Assembly: GCA_913048115.1 (NCBI GenBank)
Contig: CAJWVI010000011.1
Coordinates: forward strand, 1 to 51,797
Length of the DNA: 51,797 nt
Source: an uncultured Flavobacteriaceae bacterium
GTDB lineage: Bacteria; Bacteroidota; Bacteroidia; Flavobacteriales; Flavobacteriaceae
Reading direction: 5' to 3'
Part shown: positions 18,020 to 25,437 of the stretch, piece after piece
Position numbering within the stretch: position 1 is the first letter of the stretch
How the letters are laid out: each line of letters begins with the position of its first letter
Made by a program: the position numbers and the translations under genes
The notes under the pieces: generated by a model
The model's database searches: none
Told to the model about the DNA's origin: nothing
Seen by the model: only the letters and a program-made list of their open reading frames with translations

Positions 18020-20155
18020 ATGAAAAAAATTGTGCTATTGGGCCTTACATCTATATTCTTGATGGTAGCCTGCAACGATATTAAAAAGACACAAAAACCA
18101 ATGAATCTTACCCCCCCAACAGTAGATAAAATAGTTAAAAATCTAGAAAAACATGGTGATGCAAGAGATGACAGCTATTACTGGCTCAATGAAAAAGAAA
18201 ACCCAGAGGTTATAGACTACTTAGAGCGAGAGAATGATTATTACCAAAAAATGACAGCGCATACCAAAGATTTTCAAAAAGATCTTTTTGATGAAATGAA
18301 AGGTCGCATTAAAGAAGATGATGCTTCTTTACCTTATAAATTAAATGGGTACTATTATATTACACGTTTTGAAACAGGAAAAGATTATCCCATCCATACC
18401 CGTAAAAAAGGATCCTTAGACGCAGAAGAAGAAATAATGTTTGATGTCAATAAATTGGCAAAAGAACATTCATACTATAGCTTAAAAGGTATTTCAATAA
18501 GTCCAGATAATACAATGGCCGCCTTTGGTGTAGATACTTTAAGTAGAAGAAACTACTCTATTTTTATAAAAAATTTAGTAACAGGAGAATTGTTAGAAGA
18601 ACGTATTCCATTAACCACAGGTGGGGCTACCTGGGCTAATGACAATAAAACCATCTTCTACACAAAGAAAGATGAACAGACACTTCGCTCTAATGAAATA
18701 TACAAACATAGCCTTGGTGATGCTGCCAATGATGATATAAAGGTTTTTACAGAAGAAGATGAAACATATAGCTCTTTTGTTTACAAAACAAAATCTAAAA
18801 AATATATTGTGATAGGAAGTTCTAGCACCCTTTCTTCTGAATATCAAATTCTTAATGCAGATACACCAAATGAGAATTTTAAGATGTTTCAGCCAAGAGA
18901 ACGAGGCTTGGAATACAGCATCGCACACTATGAAAATGATTTTTATATCGTTACCAATAAAGATGAAGCTACCAATTTTAAGTTAATGAAAACCTCTGAG
19001 CAGAAAACAACCAAAGAAAATTGGGTTGATGAAATTCCTCATCGTAAAGAAGTGTTGTTAGAGGATGTTGAAATATTTAAAGATTATTTAGTAGTAGAAG
19101 AGCGCTCTAATGGCTTAAGCCAAATGCATATAAAAAGGTGGGACAATACAGAGGCCTATTATCTACCTTTTAATAATGAAACCTATTCTGCAGGAGCTAT
19201 GTCTAATCCAGATTTTGATTCTGAAACATTACGATACGGCTATTCATCACTTACCACACCTTCCTCTATTATTGACTTTAACATGAAGACGCTCGAGAAA
19301 AGTGTTTTAAAAGAAACAGAAGTTCTTGGCGGTACCTTTAACAAAGAGAATTACGAGTCTAAACGCATCTGGGCAACTGCAGAAGATGGAACTAAGGTGC
19401 CAATTTCAATGGTATATAAAAAAGGAATTAAAATGGATGGAACAAATCCATTTCTTTTGTATGCATACGGCTCTTATGGAGCGACTATAGACTCTTATTT
19501 TTCTTCCACACGTTTAAGTTTATTAGACAGAGGGTTTGTTTTTGCAATTGCTCACATTAGAGGAGGGCAATACTTAGGCCGTACTTGGTATGAAGATGGA
19601 AAATTATTAAAGAAGATCAATACCTTTACAGACTTTATTGATGTTTCAAAACATGTTATAGAGCAAGGGTATACCTCTAGAGATCATTTATACGCTCAGG
19701 GAGGATCTGCAGGAGGTTTACTAATGGGAGCTGTTGTTAATCTAGCGCCAGAATTATACAATGGTGTTATTGCTGCAGTACCTTTTGTAGATGTGGTAAC
19801 AACCATGCTAGATGATACTATTCCATTAACCACAGGAGAGTATGATGAATGGGGAAACCCAAATATCAAAAAGTATTACGAGTATATGAAATCTTATTCT
19901 CCTTATGATAATGTAAAAGCGCAATACTACCCTAATATGTTTGTAACAACTGGACTGCATGATAGTCAAGTACAGTACTTTGAGCCAGCAAAATGGGTTG
20001 CACGTTTAAGAGAATTAAAAACAGATGATAATGTGCTGTTTTTAGATGTTAATATGGATGCAGGACATGGAGGTGCATCGGGTCGATTTGAGGCTTTAAA
20101 AGAGCTTGCAAAAGACTATGCGTTTATTCTAGACTTAGAAGGAATAACCAAATAA
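18020..20155 (+). CDS. prolyl oligopeptidase family (S9A) lipoprotein, oligopeptidase B-like
   Basis: The 711-residue protein starts with a lipoprotein signal (MKKIVLLGLTSIFLMVAC, lipobox VAC with Cys18), unusual for a family that is often cytosolic in other bacteria. Residues about 40-430 form the seven-bladed propeller, opening DDSYYWLNEKENPEVIDYL. The alpha/beta hydrolase domain carries Ser563 in GGSAGG, Asp648 in GLHDSQV and His683 in DAGHGG. It should cut short peptides, after basic residues if it follows oligopeptidase B, at the cell envelope. It stands alone on the plus strand. Length and triad are intact. Confidence 0.92.
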   Translation: MKKIVLLGLTSIFLMVACNDIKKTQKPMNLTPPTVDKIVKNLEKHGDARDDSYYWLNEKENPEVIDYLERENDYYQKMTAHTKDFQKDLFDEMKGRIKEDDASLPYKLNGYYYITRFETGKDYPIHTRKKGSLDAEEEIMFDVNKLAKEHSYYSLKGISISPDNTMAAFGVDTLSRRNYSIFIKNLVTGELLEERIPLTTGGATWANDNKTIFYTKKDEQTLRSNEIYKHSLGDAANDDIKVFTEEDETYSSFVYKTKSKKYIVIGSSSTLSSEYQILNADTPNENFKMFQPRERGLEYSIAHYENDFYIVTNKDEATNFKLMKTSEQKTTKENWVDEIPHRKEVLLEDVEIFKDYLVVEERSNGLSQMHIKRWDNTEAYYLPFNNETYSAGAMSNPDFDSETLRYGYSSLTTPSSIIDFNMKTLEKSVLKETEVLGGTFNKENYESKRIWATAEDGTKVPISMVYKKGIKMDGTNPFLLYAYGSYGATIDSYFSSTRLSLLDRGFVFAIAHIRGGQYLGRTWYEDGKLLKKINTFTDFIDVSKHVIEQGYTSRDHLYAQGGSAGGLLMGAVVNLAPELYNGVIAAVPFVDVVTTMLDDTIPLTTGEYDEWGNPNIKKYYEYMKSYSPYDNVKAQYYPNMFVTTGLHDSQVQYFEPAKWVARLRELKTDDNVLFLDVNMDAGHGGASGRFEALKELAKDYAFILDLEGITK

Positions 20156-20167
20156 TTATTAATTACG

Positions 20168-20175
20168 TACATTTG
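20168..20175 (+). promoter_or_regulatory. -7 box for the CBS-like PLP enzyme gene
   Basis: TACATTTG, a TAnnTTTG match, 51 bases upstream of the ATG at 20227 and 12 bases after the peptidase stop. It suggests transcription separate from the peptidase gene. Confidence 0.45.
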
Positions 20176-20226
20176 TAACGTTTTATAAAGAACCAAATAC
20201 AATCTGGTTTTTAATAAATTCCTTCT

Positions 20227-21264
20227 ATGAAAGAACAAATTAAAGCACATAAAAATATTCTAGAACTTATAGGCAATACACCCTTAGTACAGCTTAATAA
20301 TATTACAGCTTCTCTTAAAGGTAATTACTTTGCTAAAGTTGAGGCCTTTAACCCAGGCCATTCTTCAAAAGATAGAATTGCTTTGTATATCATTGAACAA
20401 GCAGAGAAAAAAGGAATTTTAAAGCCTGGAGATACTATAATTGAAACTACAAGTGGTAACACAGGTTTTAGTATTGCTATGGTGAGTATCATTAAAGGGT
20501 ACAAATGTATTTTGGCTGTAAGCTCAAAATCTTCTAAAGATAAAATAGACATGCTTCGCACCATGGGCGCACAGGTATATGTTTGTCCTGCTCACGTTAG
20601 TGCAGATGACCCAAGGTCTTATTACGAAGTTGCAAAGCGCCTACATGAAGAGAATCAGGGATCTGTGTATATCAACCAGTACTTTAATAAATTAAATATA
20701 GAAGCTCATTACCAATCAACAGGTAAAGAAATTTGGCAACAAACTAGTGGTCAAATAACACATTTAGTAGCCTGTAGTGGTACAGGTGGTACCATATCAG
20801 GTATTGGCCGTTATTTAAAAGAACAAAACCCAGAGGTTCAAATTATAGGTATTGATGCTTTTGGATCTGTGCTACAAAAATACCATGAAACACGTGAGTT
20901 TGATCGTGATGAAATTTATCCATACCGTATTGAAGGCCTTGGAAAGAATTTAATTCCAAGCGCTACAGATTTTGATATTATAAATCGTTTTGTAAAGGTA
21001 ACCGACCAAAGTAGTGCTCACACAGCACGTGAGCTTGCAACAACAGAAGGTCTATTTGTTGGATATACAAGTGGTGCTGCAATGCAGGGGCTTAAACAAT
21101 TGGATGCAGAAGGCGTTTTTGATGCTACCAGTAATATTGTGGTTATTTTTCCTGATCACGGATCAAGGTACATGAGTAAAGTCTATAGCGATGACTGGAT
21201 GAAACAACAAGGATTCCTTGACACTGTCGACCAAGAGAGTAATGCTATTTCATATATAAAATAA
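20227..21264 (+). CDS. cysteine synthase / CBS-fold PLP enzyme, candidate cysteate synthase
   Basis: The 345-residue fold-type II PLP enzyme opens with [16 protein letters not shown]. The Schiff-base lysine is in NPGHSSKDR (Lys48), the substrate loop is TTSGNTG (74-80), and the phosphate-binding loop is [10 protein letters not shown]. The CBS-like GKNLIPS and a C-terminal [12 protein letters not shown] place it nearer cystathionine beta-synthase than CysK, but without CBS domains. Its neighbour at 21501 is an alpha-oxoamine synthase of the type reported to acylate cysteate. Cysteate synthases described for sulfonolipid producers belong to this fold and use sulfite with an activated serine. 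That role is inferred from context; O-acetylserine sulfhydrylase or CBS activity is the alternative. Confidence 0.85.
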   Translation: MKEQIKAHKNILELIGNTPLVQLNNITASLKGNYFAKVEAFNPGHSSKDRIALYIIEQAEKKGILKPGDTIIETTSGNTGFSIAMVSIIKGYKCILAVSSKSSKDKIDMLRTMGAQVYVCPAHVSADDPRSYYEVAKRLHEENQGSVYINQYFNKLNIEAHYQSTGKEIWQQTSGQITHLVACSGTGGTISGIGRYLKEQNPEVQIIGIDAFGSVLQKYHETREFDRDEIYPYRIEGLGKNLIPSATDFDIINRFVKVTDQSSAHTARELATTEGLFVGYTSGAAMQGLKQLDAEGVFDATSNIVVIFPDHGSRYMSKVYSDDWMKQQGFLDTVDQESNAISYIK

Positions 21265-21284
21265 ACAAAAACACATCATATTTT

Positions 21285-21322
21285 AATAATTCCTGAAGCA
21301 TGTATTTGTTTCAGGAATTATT
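21285..21322 (+). terminator. intrinsic terminator after the CBS-like gene
   Basis: A 13-bp stem, AATAATTCCTGAA (21285-21297) with TTCAGGAATTATT (21310-21322), 12-base loop, followed by a T-rich stretch. It would separate this gene from the next, which has its own -7 box. Confidence 0.65.
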
Positions 21323-21464
21323 ATTTTAAAGAATATTTAATTTTAAAACAACCTGAGCTCTACACTTATTTTAATGCATTTACGTGCTATTATTTGTTCA
21401 TGTTTTGTTTACAAATTTTTAGCTTCCAATGAAAAATTAACTATGCAAAGAGAATAAAAATGCC

Positions 21465-21472
21465 TAATTTTG
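21465..21472 (+). promoter_or_regulatory. -7 box for the alpha-oxoamine synthase gene
   Basis: TAATTTTG, a TAnnTTTG match, 28 bases upstream of the ATG at 21501. Confidence 0.45.
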
Positions 21473-21500
21473 TTGTGTATTTTGAAACCAACGTATATTG

Positions 21501-22760
21501 ATGAAAGATTTATTTGATAAGATTTACAGAGACAAAGGTCCCCTTGGAAAGTGGGCAGAAGTAGCAGAGGGATATTTTGTATTCCCAAAATTAGAAGGTC
21601 CTATCTCTAACCGTATGATATTTAATGGTAAAGAGGTTATTACTTGGAGTGTTAATGATTATCTAGGCTTGGCAAACCATCCAGAGGTTCGTAAAGTAGA
21701 TGCAGAAGCTGCTGCTGCTTATGGTTCTGCATACCCTATGGGTGCTAGAATGATGAGTGGTCATACAGATTTGCACGAACAATTACAAAATGAATTAGCT
21801 GCCTTTGTTAATAAAGAAGCATCATACTTGTTGAATTTTGGTTATCAAGGTATGGTCTCTACCATTGACGCCTTAGTATCTAAAGACGATGTTATTGTCT
21901 ATGATGTGGATGCGCATGCATGTATTATTGATGGAGTGCGTTTACATATGGGGCAACGTTTTACCTATAAACATAACGATCTAGAAAGCATTGAGAAAAA
22001 TTTAACGCGTGCCACTAAAATGGCTGAGAAAACAGGTGGAGGAATTTTATTGATTTCAGAAGGTGTTTTTGGAATGCGTGGAGAGCAAGGAAGATTAAAA
22101 GAAATAGTAGCTCTTAAGAAAAAATATAACTTTAGATTATTTGTTGATGATGCTCACGGTTTTGGAACACTTGGTAAAACAGGTGCTGGTGCTGGAGAAG
22201 AGCAGGGAGTACAAGATGATATTGACGTGTACTTTGCAACATTTGCAAAGTCTATGGCTAGTACAGGTGCTTTTATTGCTGGAGATGAAGAGATCATGAA
22301 TTATTTAAAATATAATTTAAGATCTCAAATGTTCGCAAAATCATTGCAAATGCAATTGGTTGTTGGAGCCTTAAAACGCTTAGACATGATGCGCTCTAGT
22401 ACAGAGTATAAAGATAAACTTTGGGTGAACGTTCATGCCCTACAAGGAGGCTTGCGTGAGCGAGGCTTTGATTTAGGAACCACACAGAGTTGTGTAACAC
22501 CCGTATATTTAAAAGGCTCTGTTCCTGAAGCAATGGCTTTGGTGAAAGATTTACGAGAAAACTATGGAGTATTTACCTCTATAGTAGTGTACCCAGTGAT
22601 TCCTAAAGGATTGATATTATTGCGTATGATACCTACAGCTACTCATACTATGGAGGATATAGAGGTAACACTTGAAGCATTCTCAGGCATTAGAGAGCGT
22701 CTTGAAAACGGAACCTACAAAAGATTGTCTGCATCTGTTGCAGCTGCATTTGGAGAATAA
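21501..22760 (+). CDS. alpha-oxoamine synthase (SPT/KBL-like), candidate cysteate acyltransferase
   Basis: The 419-residue fold-type I PLP enzyme starts at the ATG at 21501; a TTG just before it is less likely. It has WSVNDYLGLANHPEV, GARMMSGHTDLHEQLQNELAAF, the cofactor motif VDDAHGFGTLGKTGAG and the Schiff-base lysine in FATFAKSMAS (Lys250). These fit the family that condenses acyl-CoA with an amino acid (serine palmitoyltransferase, KBL, BioF). The N-terminus with KGPLGKWAEVAEGYFVFPKLEG is, as I recall it, shared with the F. johnsoniae enzyme shown to make capnine from cysteate. The adjacent CBS-like gene supports that. Usual automatic names are glycine C-acetyltransferase or SPT. It acts at the inner face of the membrane. 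Confidence 0.88.
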   Translation: MKDLFDKIYRDKGPLGKWAEVAEGYFVFPKLEGPISNRMIFNGKEVITWSVNDYLGLANHPEVRKVDAEAAAAYGSAYPMGARMMSGHTDLHEQLQNELAAFVNKEASYLLNFGYQGMVSTIDALVSKDDVIVYDVDAHACIIDGVRLHMGQRFTYKHNDLESIEKNLTRATKMAEKTGGGILLISEGVFGMRGEQGRLKEIVALKKKYNFRLFVDDAHGFGTLGKTGAGAGEEQGVQDDIDVYFATFAKSMASTGAFIAGDEEIMNYLKYNLRSQMFAKSLQMQLVVGALKRLDMMRSSTEYKDKLWVNVHALQGGLRERGFDLGTTQSCVTPVYLKGSVPEAMALVKDLRENYGVFTSIVVYPVIPKGLILLRMIPTATHTMEDIEVTLEAFSGIRERLENGTYKRLSASVAAAFGE

Positions 22761-22779
22761 TACCCATATGTATTACAAT

Positions 22780-22812
22780 AAAAAAAACCACCGCTTTACG
22801 GTGGTTTTTTTT
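22780..22812. terminator. bidirectional intrinsic terminator
   Basis: A 14-bp stem with core ACCACCG (22780-22793 with 22799-22812), loop CTTTA, and long A and T runs on both sides. It serves the convergent genes ending at 22760 and 22843. Confidence 0.9.
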
Positions 22813-22842
22813 TATAGGTTTATTTATGAGAGAACAACTCCT

Positions 22843-23961
22843 TTACAAGGACTTTTTAAACGTACTTCGTTCTTTATGCTTCTTTGGCGCATAGTCTTTC
22901 CATAGCTGTTGCACTGCGGTATTTTCAATTAATTCAGGGTTAGTTTCTACTTTGTCAATCCCATTGGTGTTAAAAAAATGCTGTACTTCTTCAAAAATAA
23001 TAGCAGTAACTCCTTTGCCTTGATATTCTGGGTCAATGCCAATTAAATATAAGGCTGCTCGATCATTCTTCTTTTGTGCCTTTAATAGGTGATACCATCC
23101 AAAGGGGAGTAGCGAACCATTTGCTTTTTTCAATGCCTTGCTAAAAGAGGGCATGACAATAGAAAAAGCTACCAATGCACCTTTTTTGTCTTGAATACAG
23201 GTAACATAATCTGGTTGTATAAAACTAAAATACTTTTCTTTATAATAATCAATTTGATACTGTTGTATAGGAACAAATGTTTGTAAGGAATTGTATGTTT
23301 GGTTAAGGAGTTCAAACATAGTATCCACATATGGAATGATATCTTTCTTGCTGTTAAACTCAATTACAGACAAACCATACCGCTGTTTTACAATACTAGA
23401 AAATTTTGCAAATCTTTCTTTAATTGTTGGTGGTATTGTTAATTTATACTCAACCCAGGTAGCTTGTTTTTCATACTCTAAAGCTTCAAAGTGATTGGCG
23501 TAATACGGGTATTGATACCAAGTAATCATGGTGTTTAATTCTTCAAAACCTTGGGTTAAAATTCCTGCTTTTTCCATGTTGCTAAAGCCAACAGGGCCTT
23601 CTACATATTCTAAGTTGTTTTTGGCACCTATTTCATATGCTTTTTCAAGTAAAGCCTTAGTGACATTTATGTCATCGATCATGTCTAACCAACCAAATCT
23701 AACTTTCTTTTTGCCAATTTCATTAATTTCTAGATGGTTTAAAATAACCGCAATACGACCAACTATTACACTTTCTTTGTAAGCCAGGTAGTATGTGGCC
23801 TCTGCATTTTTAAAGACAGGGTTCTTTGTTTTATCTAGGGTTTCCATCTCATCTTTAGTCAAAGGTGGAACCCAATATGGACAGTCCTTATAAAGTTTAA
23901 AAGGAAACTTTACAAATTGCAACAACTGTTTTTTAGTAGTAACTTCTTGTATTGTAATCAT
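22843..23961 (-). CDS. GNAT-fold acyltransferase family protein, bacterial ceramide-synthase-like candidate
   Basis: The 372-residue protein has an N-terminal CPYWVPPL (27-34), a VGRIA strand (67-71), GPVGFSNMEKAGIL (122-135) and a C-terminal acetyl-CoA-type loop, IDPEYQGKGVTA (Q-x-x-G-x motif, about 309-320). This tandem N-acyltransferase layout resembles proteins encoded near serine palmitoyltransferase genes, including, as I recall it, the Caulobacter protein reported as a bacterial ceramide synthase. Here it lies convergent to the alpha-oxoamine synthase. N-acylation of capnine or a sphingoid base is therefore a reasonable hypothesis. It follows the barrel gene at 24993 by 30 bases, so the two probably form an operon. 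Without the context one would call it a GNAT-family protein of unknown function. Confidence 0.75.
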   Translation of the reverse strand: MITIQEVTTKKQLLQFVKFPFKLYKDCPYWVPPLTKDEMETLDKTKNPVFKNAEATYYLAYKESVIVGRIAVILNHLEINEIGKKKVRFGWLDMIDDINVTKALLEKAYEIGAKNNLEYVEGPVGFSNMEKAGILTQGFEELNTMITWYQYPYYANHFEALEYEKQATWVEYKLTIPPTIKERFAKFSSIVKQRYGLSVIEFNSKKDIIPYVDTMFELLNQTYNSLQTFVPIQQYQIDYYKEKYFSFIQPDYVTCIQDKKGALVAFSIVMPSFSKALKKANGSLLPFGWYHLLKAQKKNDRAALYLIGIDPEYQGKGVTAIIFEEVQHFFNTNGIDKVETNPELIENTAVQQLWKDYAPKKHKERSTFKKSL

Positions 23962-23991
23962 ATCTCAGTATTGATTCTTCATATCTTACAA

Positions 23992-24993
23992 TTACTTCAG
24001 GCCGGTATCGCCCTCATCAACTTCAAAGTAATTCTTTTTTTTCTTCTTTTCTTTTTTTGCTTTATCTCTCTTTGCCTTTTTCTTTTCTCTACCAGGTTTA
24101 CCTTTATCTTCAAGATATTCATCTTCTTTATGAAAATCTAAACGATACGAAACTCCAATACGTGCAAATGTTCTTGTTGGAGTATCTTTTAGGCTGTACA
24201 ATATAGAGGCATCTACCTGCCAATCTCTTGTAATAAGGCCTGCTAGGCCAAAACGCACAATATTATCTGCATAAAAATCACTATCAAACCCTTGGTCTTC
24301 TATAAACAATGAAAACCAATCAGAGACAGCGTATGTAAGTGTAACGATATAGCCATAGGTTGGAGTCTGTGTGGTAAACTTGTCTGCAATAATATTTGTT
24401 ACAAGTACAAAACCGCTTCTAAAATTATTTTGTGTTTGTATCGAAACCTTCGGGCTTATACTTAACCCATCTTGAGCAGAAAAGGGGTTGTCTGCATTAT
24501 CAAAATTAGCTCCAGCATACACAGATATTGCAGGAATTAATTCGCGCCATTGAAACGTATTATTTGCCTTCCAACTACGAAGGTTAGGACCCATTAAGGC
24601 CTGTTTTCTATAAGGATCATACACCAAATACTTTGCGCCAAGTGTATTGCTTTTAAAGTTTCTCTGTGCATATTCAAAAGCAGCAGCTCCACGAGAATCA
24701 ACTACATTGTTTGATTGAAATTCACCCGTTAAACTCACTTCAAGTTCTTCCTTCCAAAATCCAAACCGAACCGAATAGTCTACGGTAAAAGCGCTTGCAT
24801 CTGTTTTTAATAAAGCATGATTTTCTGAACCAATACCAAATCCACCTTCAAATTGTAGGATGTTGGTACCCACAGAAAAAGCTCCTTGAGAACCACCAGG
24901 TCTATTATTATTGATAGTTTCTGTGTACTGAGCAGTAGCAGCAGAAAAGCATAAGAATGTAAACAGACAAAGAAAAAAAGGAACTAACTTCAT
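23992..24993 (-). CDS. outer-membrane transporter-like barrel (PF13557 type) with Lys-rich tail
   Basis: The 333-residue protein begins with a signal peptide (cleavage near ATAQ, residue 22) and continues INNNRPGGSQGAFSVGTNILQFEGG, typical of the family named after the putative MetA-pathway phenol-degradation protein (PF13557). About twelve amphipathic strands follow, ending SYRLDFHKEDE. After the barrel comes a tail of about 40 residues, very rich in Lys and Glu (EKKKAKRDKAKKEKKKKK). The tail is not part of the family domain and would lie in the periplasm or at the surface. The gene leads a probable two-gene operon with the GNAT protein. The transported substrate is unknown. Confidence 0.75.
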   Translation of the reverse strand: MKLVPFFLCLFTFLCFSAATAQYTETINNNRPGGSQGAFSVGTNILQFEGGFGIGSENHALLKTDASAFTVDYSVRFGFWKEELEVSLTGEFQSNNVVDSRGAAAFEYAQRNFKSNTLGAKYLVYDPYRKQALMGPNLRSWKANNTFQWRELIPAISVYAGANFDNADNPFSAQDGLSISPKVSIQTQNNFRSGFVLVTNIIADKFTTQTPTYGYIVTLTYAVSDWFSLFIEDQGFDSDFYADNIVRFGLAGLITRDWQVDASILYSLKDTPTRTFARIGVSYRLDFHKEDEYLEDKGKPGREKKKAKRDKAKKEKKKKKNYFEVDEGDTGLK

Positions 24994-25009
24994 AGGGTTG
25001 GTTTAATAT

Positions 25010-25017
25010 CAAAGATA
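25010..25017 (-). promoter_or_regulatory. -7 box for the barrel-GNAT operon
   Basis: Reads TATCTTTG on the minus strand, 16 bases upstream of the ATG at 24993. Confidence 0.5.
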
Positions 25018-25096
25018 TAAGTTTTATCATTTATTTAATACCCTTGTGCCTGGTTTTTGTGGCACTATTTGTATTTTCGCATCTTATTTTAATAAT

Positions 25097-25357
25097 ATGA
25101 TTACATTTTTCAAAACGATATTAATTATCCTATTAGTATACTACGGGTTAAAAATTATTTTGAAACTCGCTGCGCCTTATATTATGAAATATTTCTCCAA
25201 GAAATTGGCAGCCCGCTTTGGTGCTAACTTCGGAAATATGACACCTCCAAATACTTCCCCAGAAAAAGAAGGCGAGATTACTATCGATAAAACGCCTAAT
25301 GCCAAAAAACCTAGCAATACCGTTGGTGAATATGTAGATTATGAAGAATTAGAATAA
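25097..25357 (+). CDS. DUF4834 family small membrane protein
   Basis: From the ATG at 25097 the product is 86 residues: one hydrophobic segment (FFKTILIILLVYYGLKIILKL), a basic stretch MKYFSKKLAARFG and an acidic polar tail with GEYVDYEELE. This matches the DUF4834 pattern found throughout Flavobacteriia. A GTG 17 codons upstream is in frame, but its added residues (MPGFCGTICIF) do not fit the family. Function is unknown; topology suggests a cytoplasmic tail hanging from the inner membrane. It lies 80 bases upstream of the YfhO gene and may share its transcript. Confidence 0.75.
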   Translation: MITFFKTILIILLVYYGLKIILKLAAPYIMKYFSKKLAARFGANFGNMTPPNTSPEKEGEITIDKTPNAKKPSNTVGEYVDYEELE

Positions 25358-25437
25358 GCCTTTTTGTTTTTGACGTTTGACGGGGTATTTGTTCATATTT
25401 TTCGTTAATTTTCAGATTTTAAAAAACAAATTCTTTT

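Noticed and set aside
20227-21264. Simple CysK (cysteine synthase A) assignment.
   Set aside because: The C-terminal features are closer to CBS-type enzymes, and the neighbour points to another amino-acid product; left open as candidate cysteate synthase.
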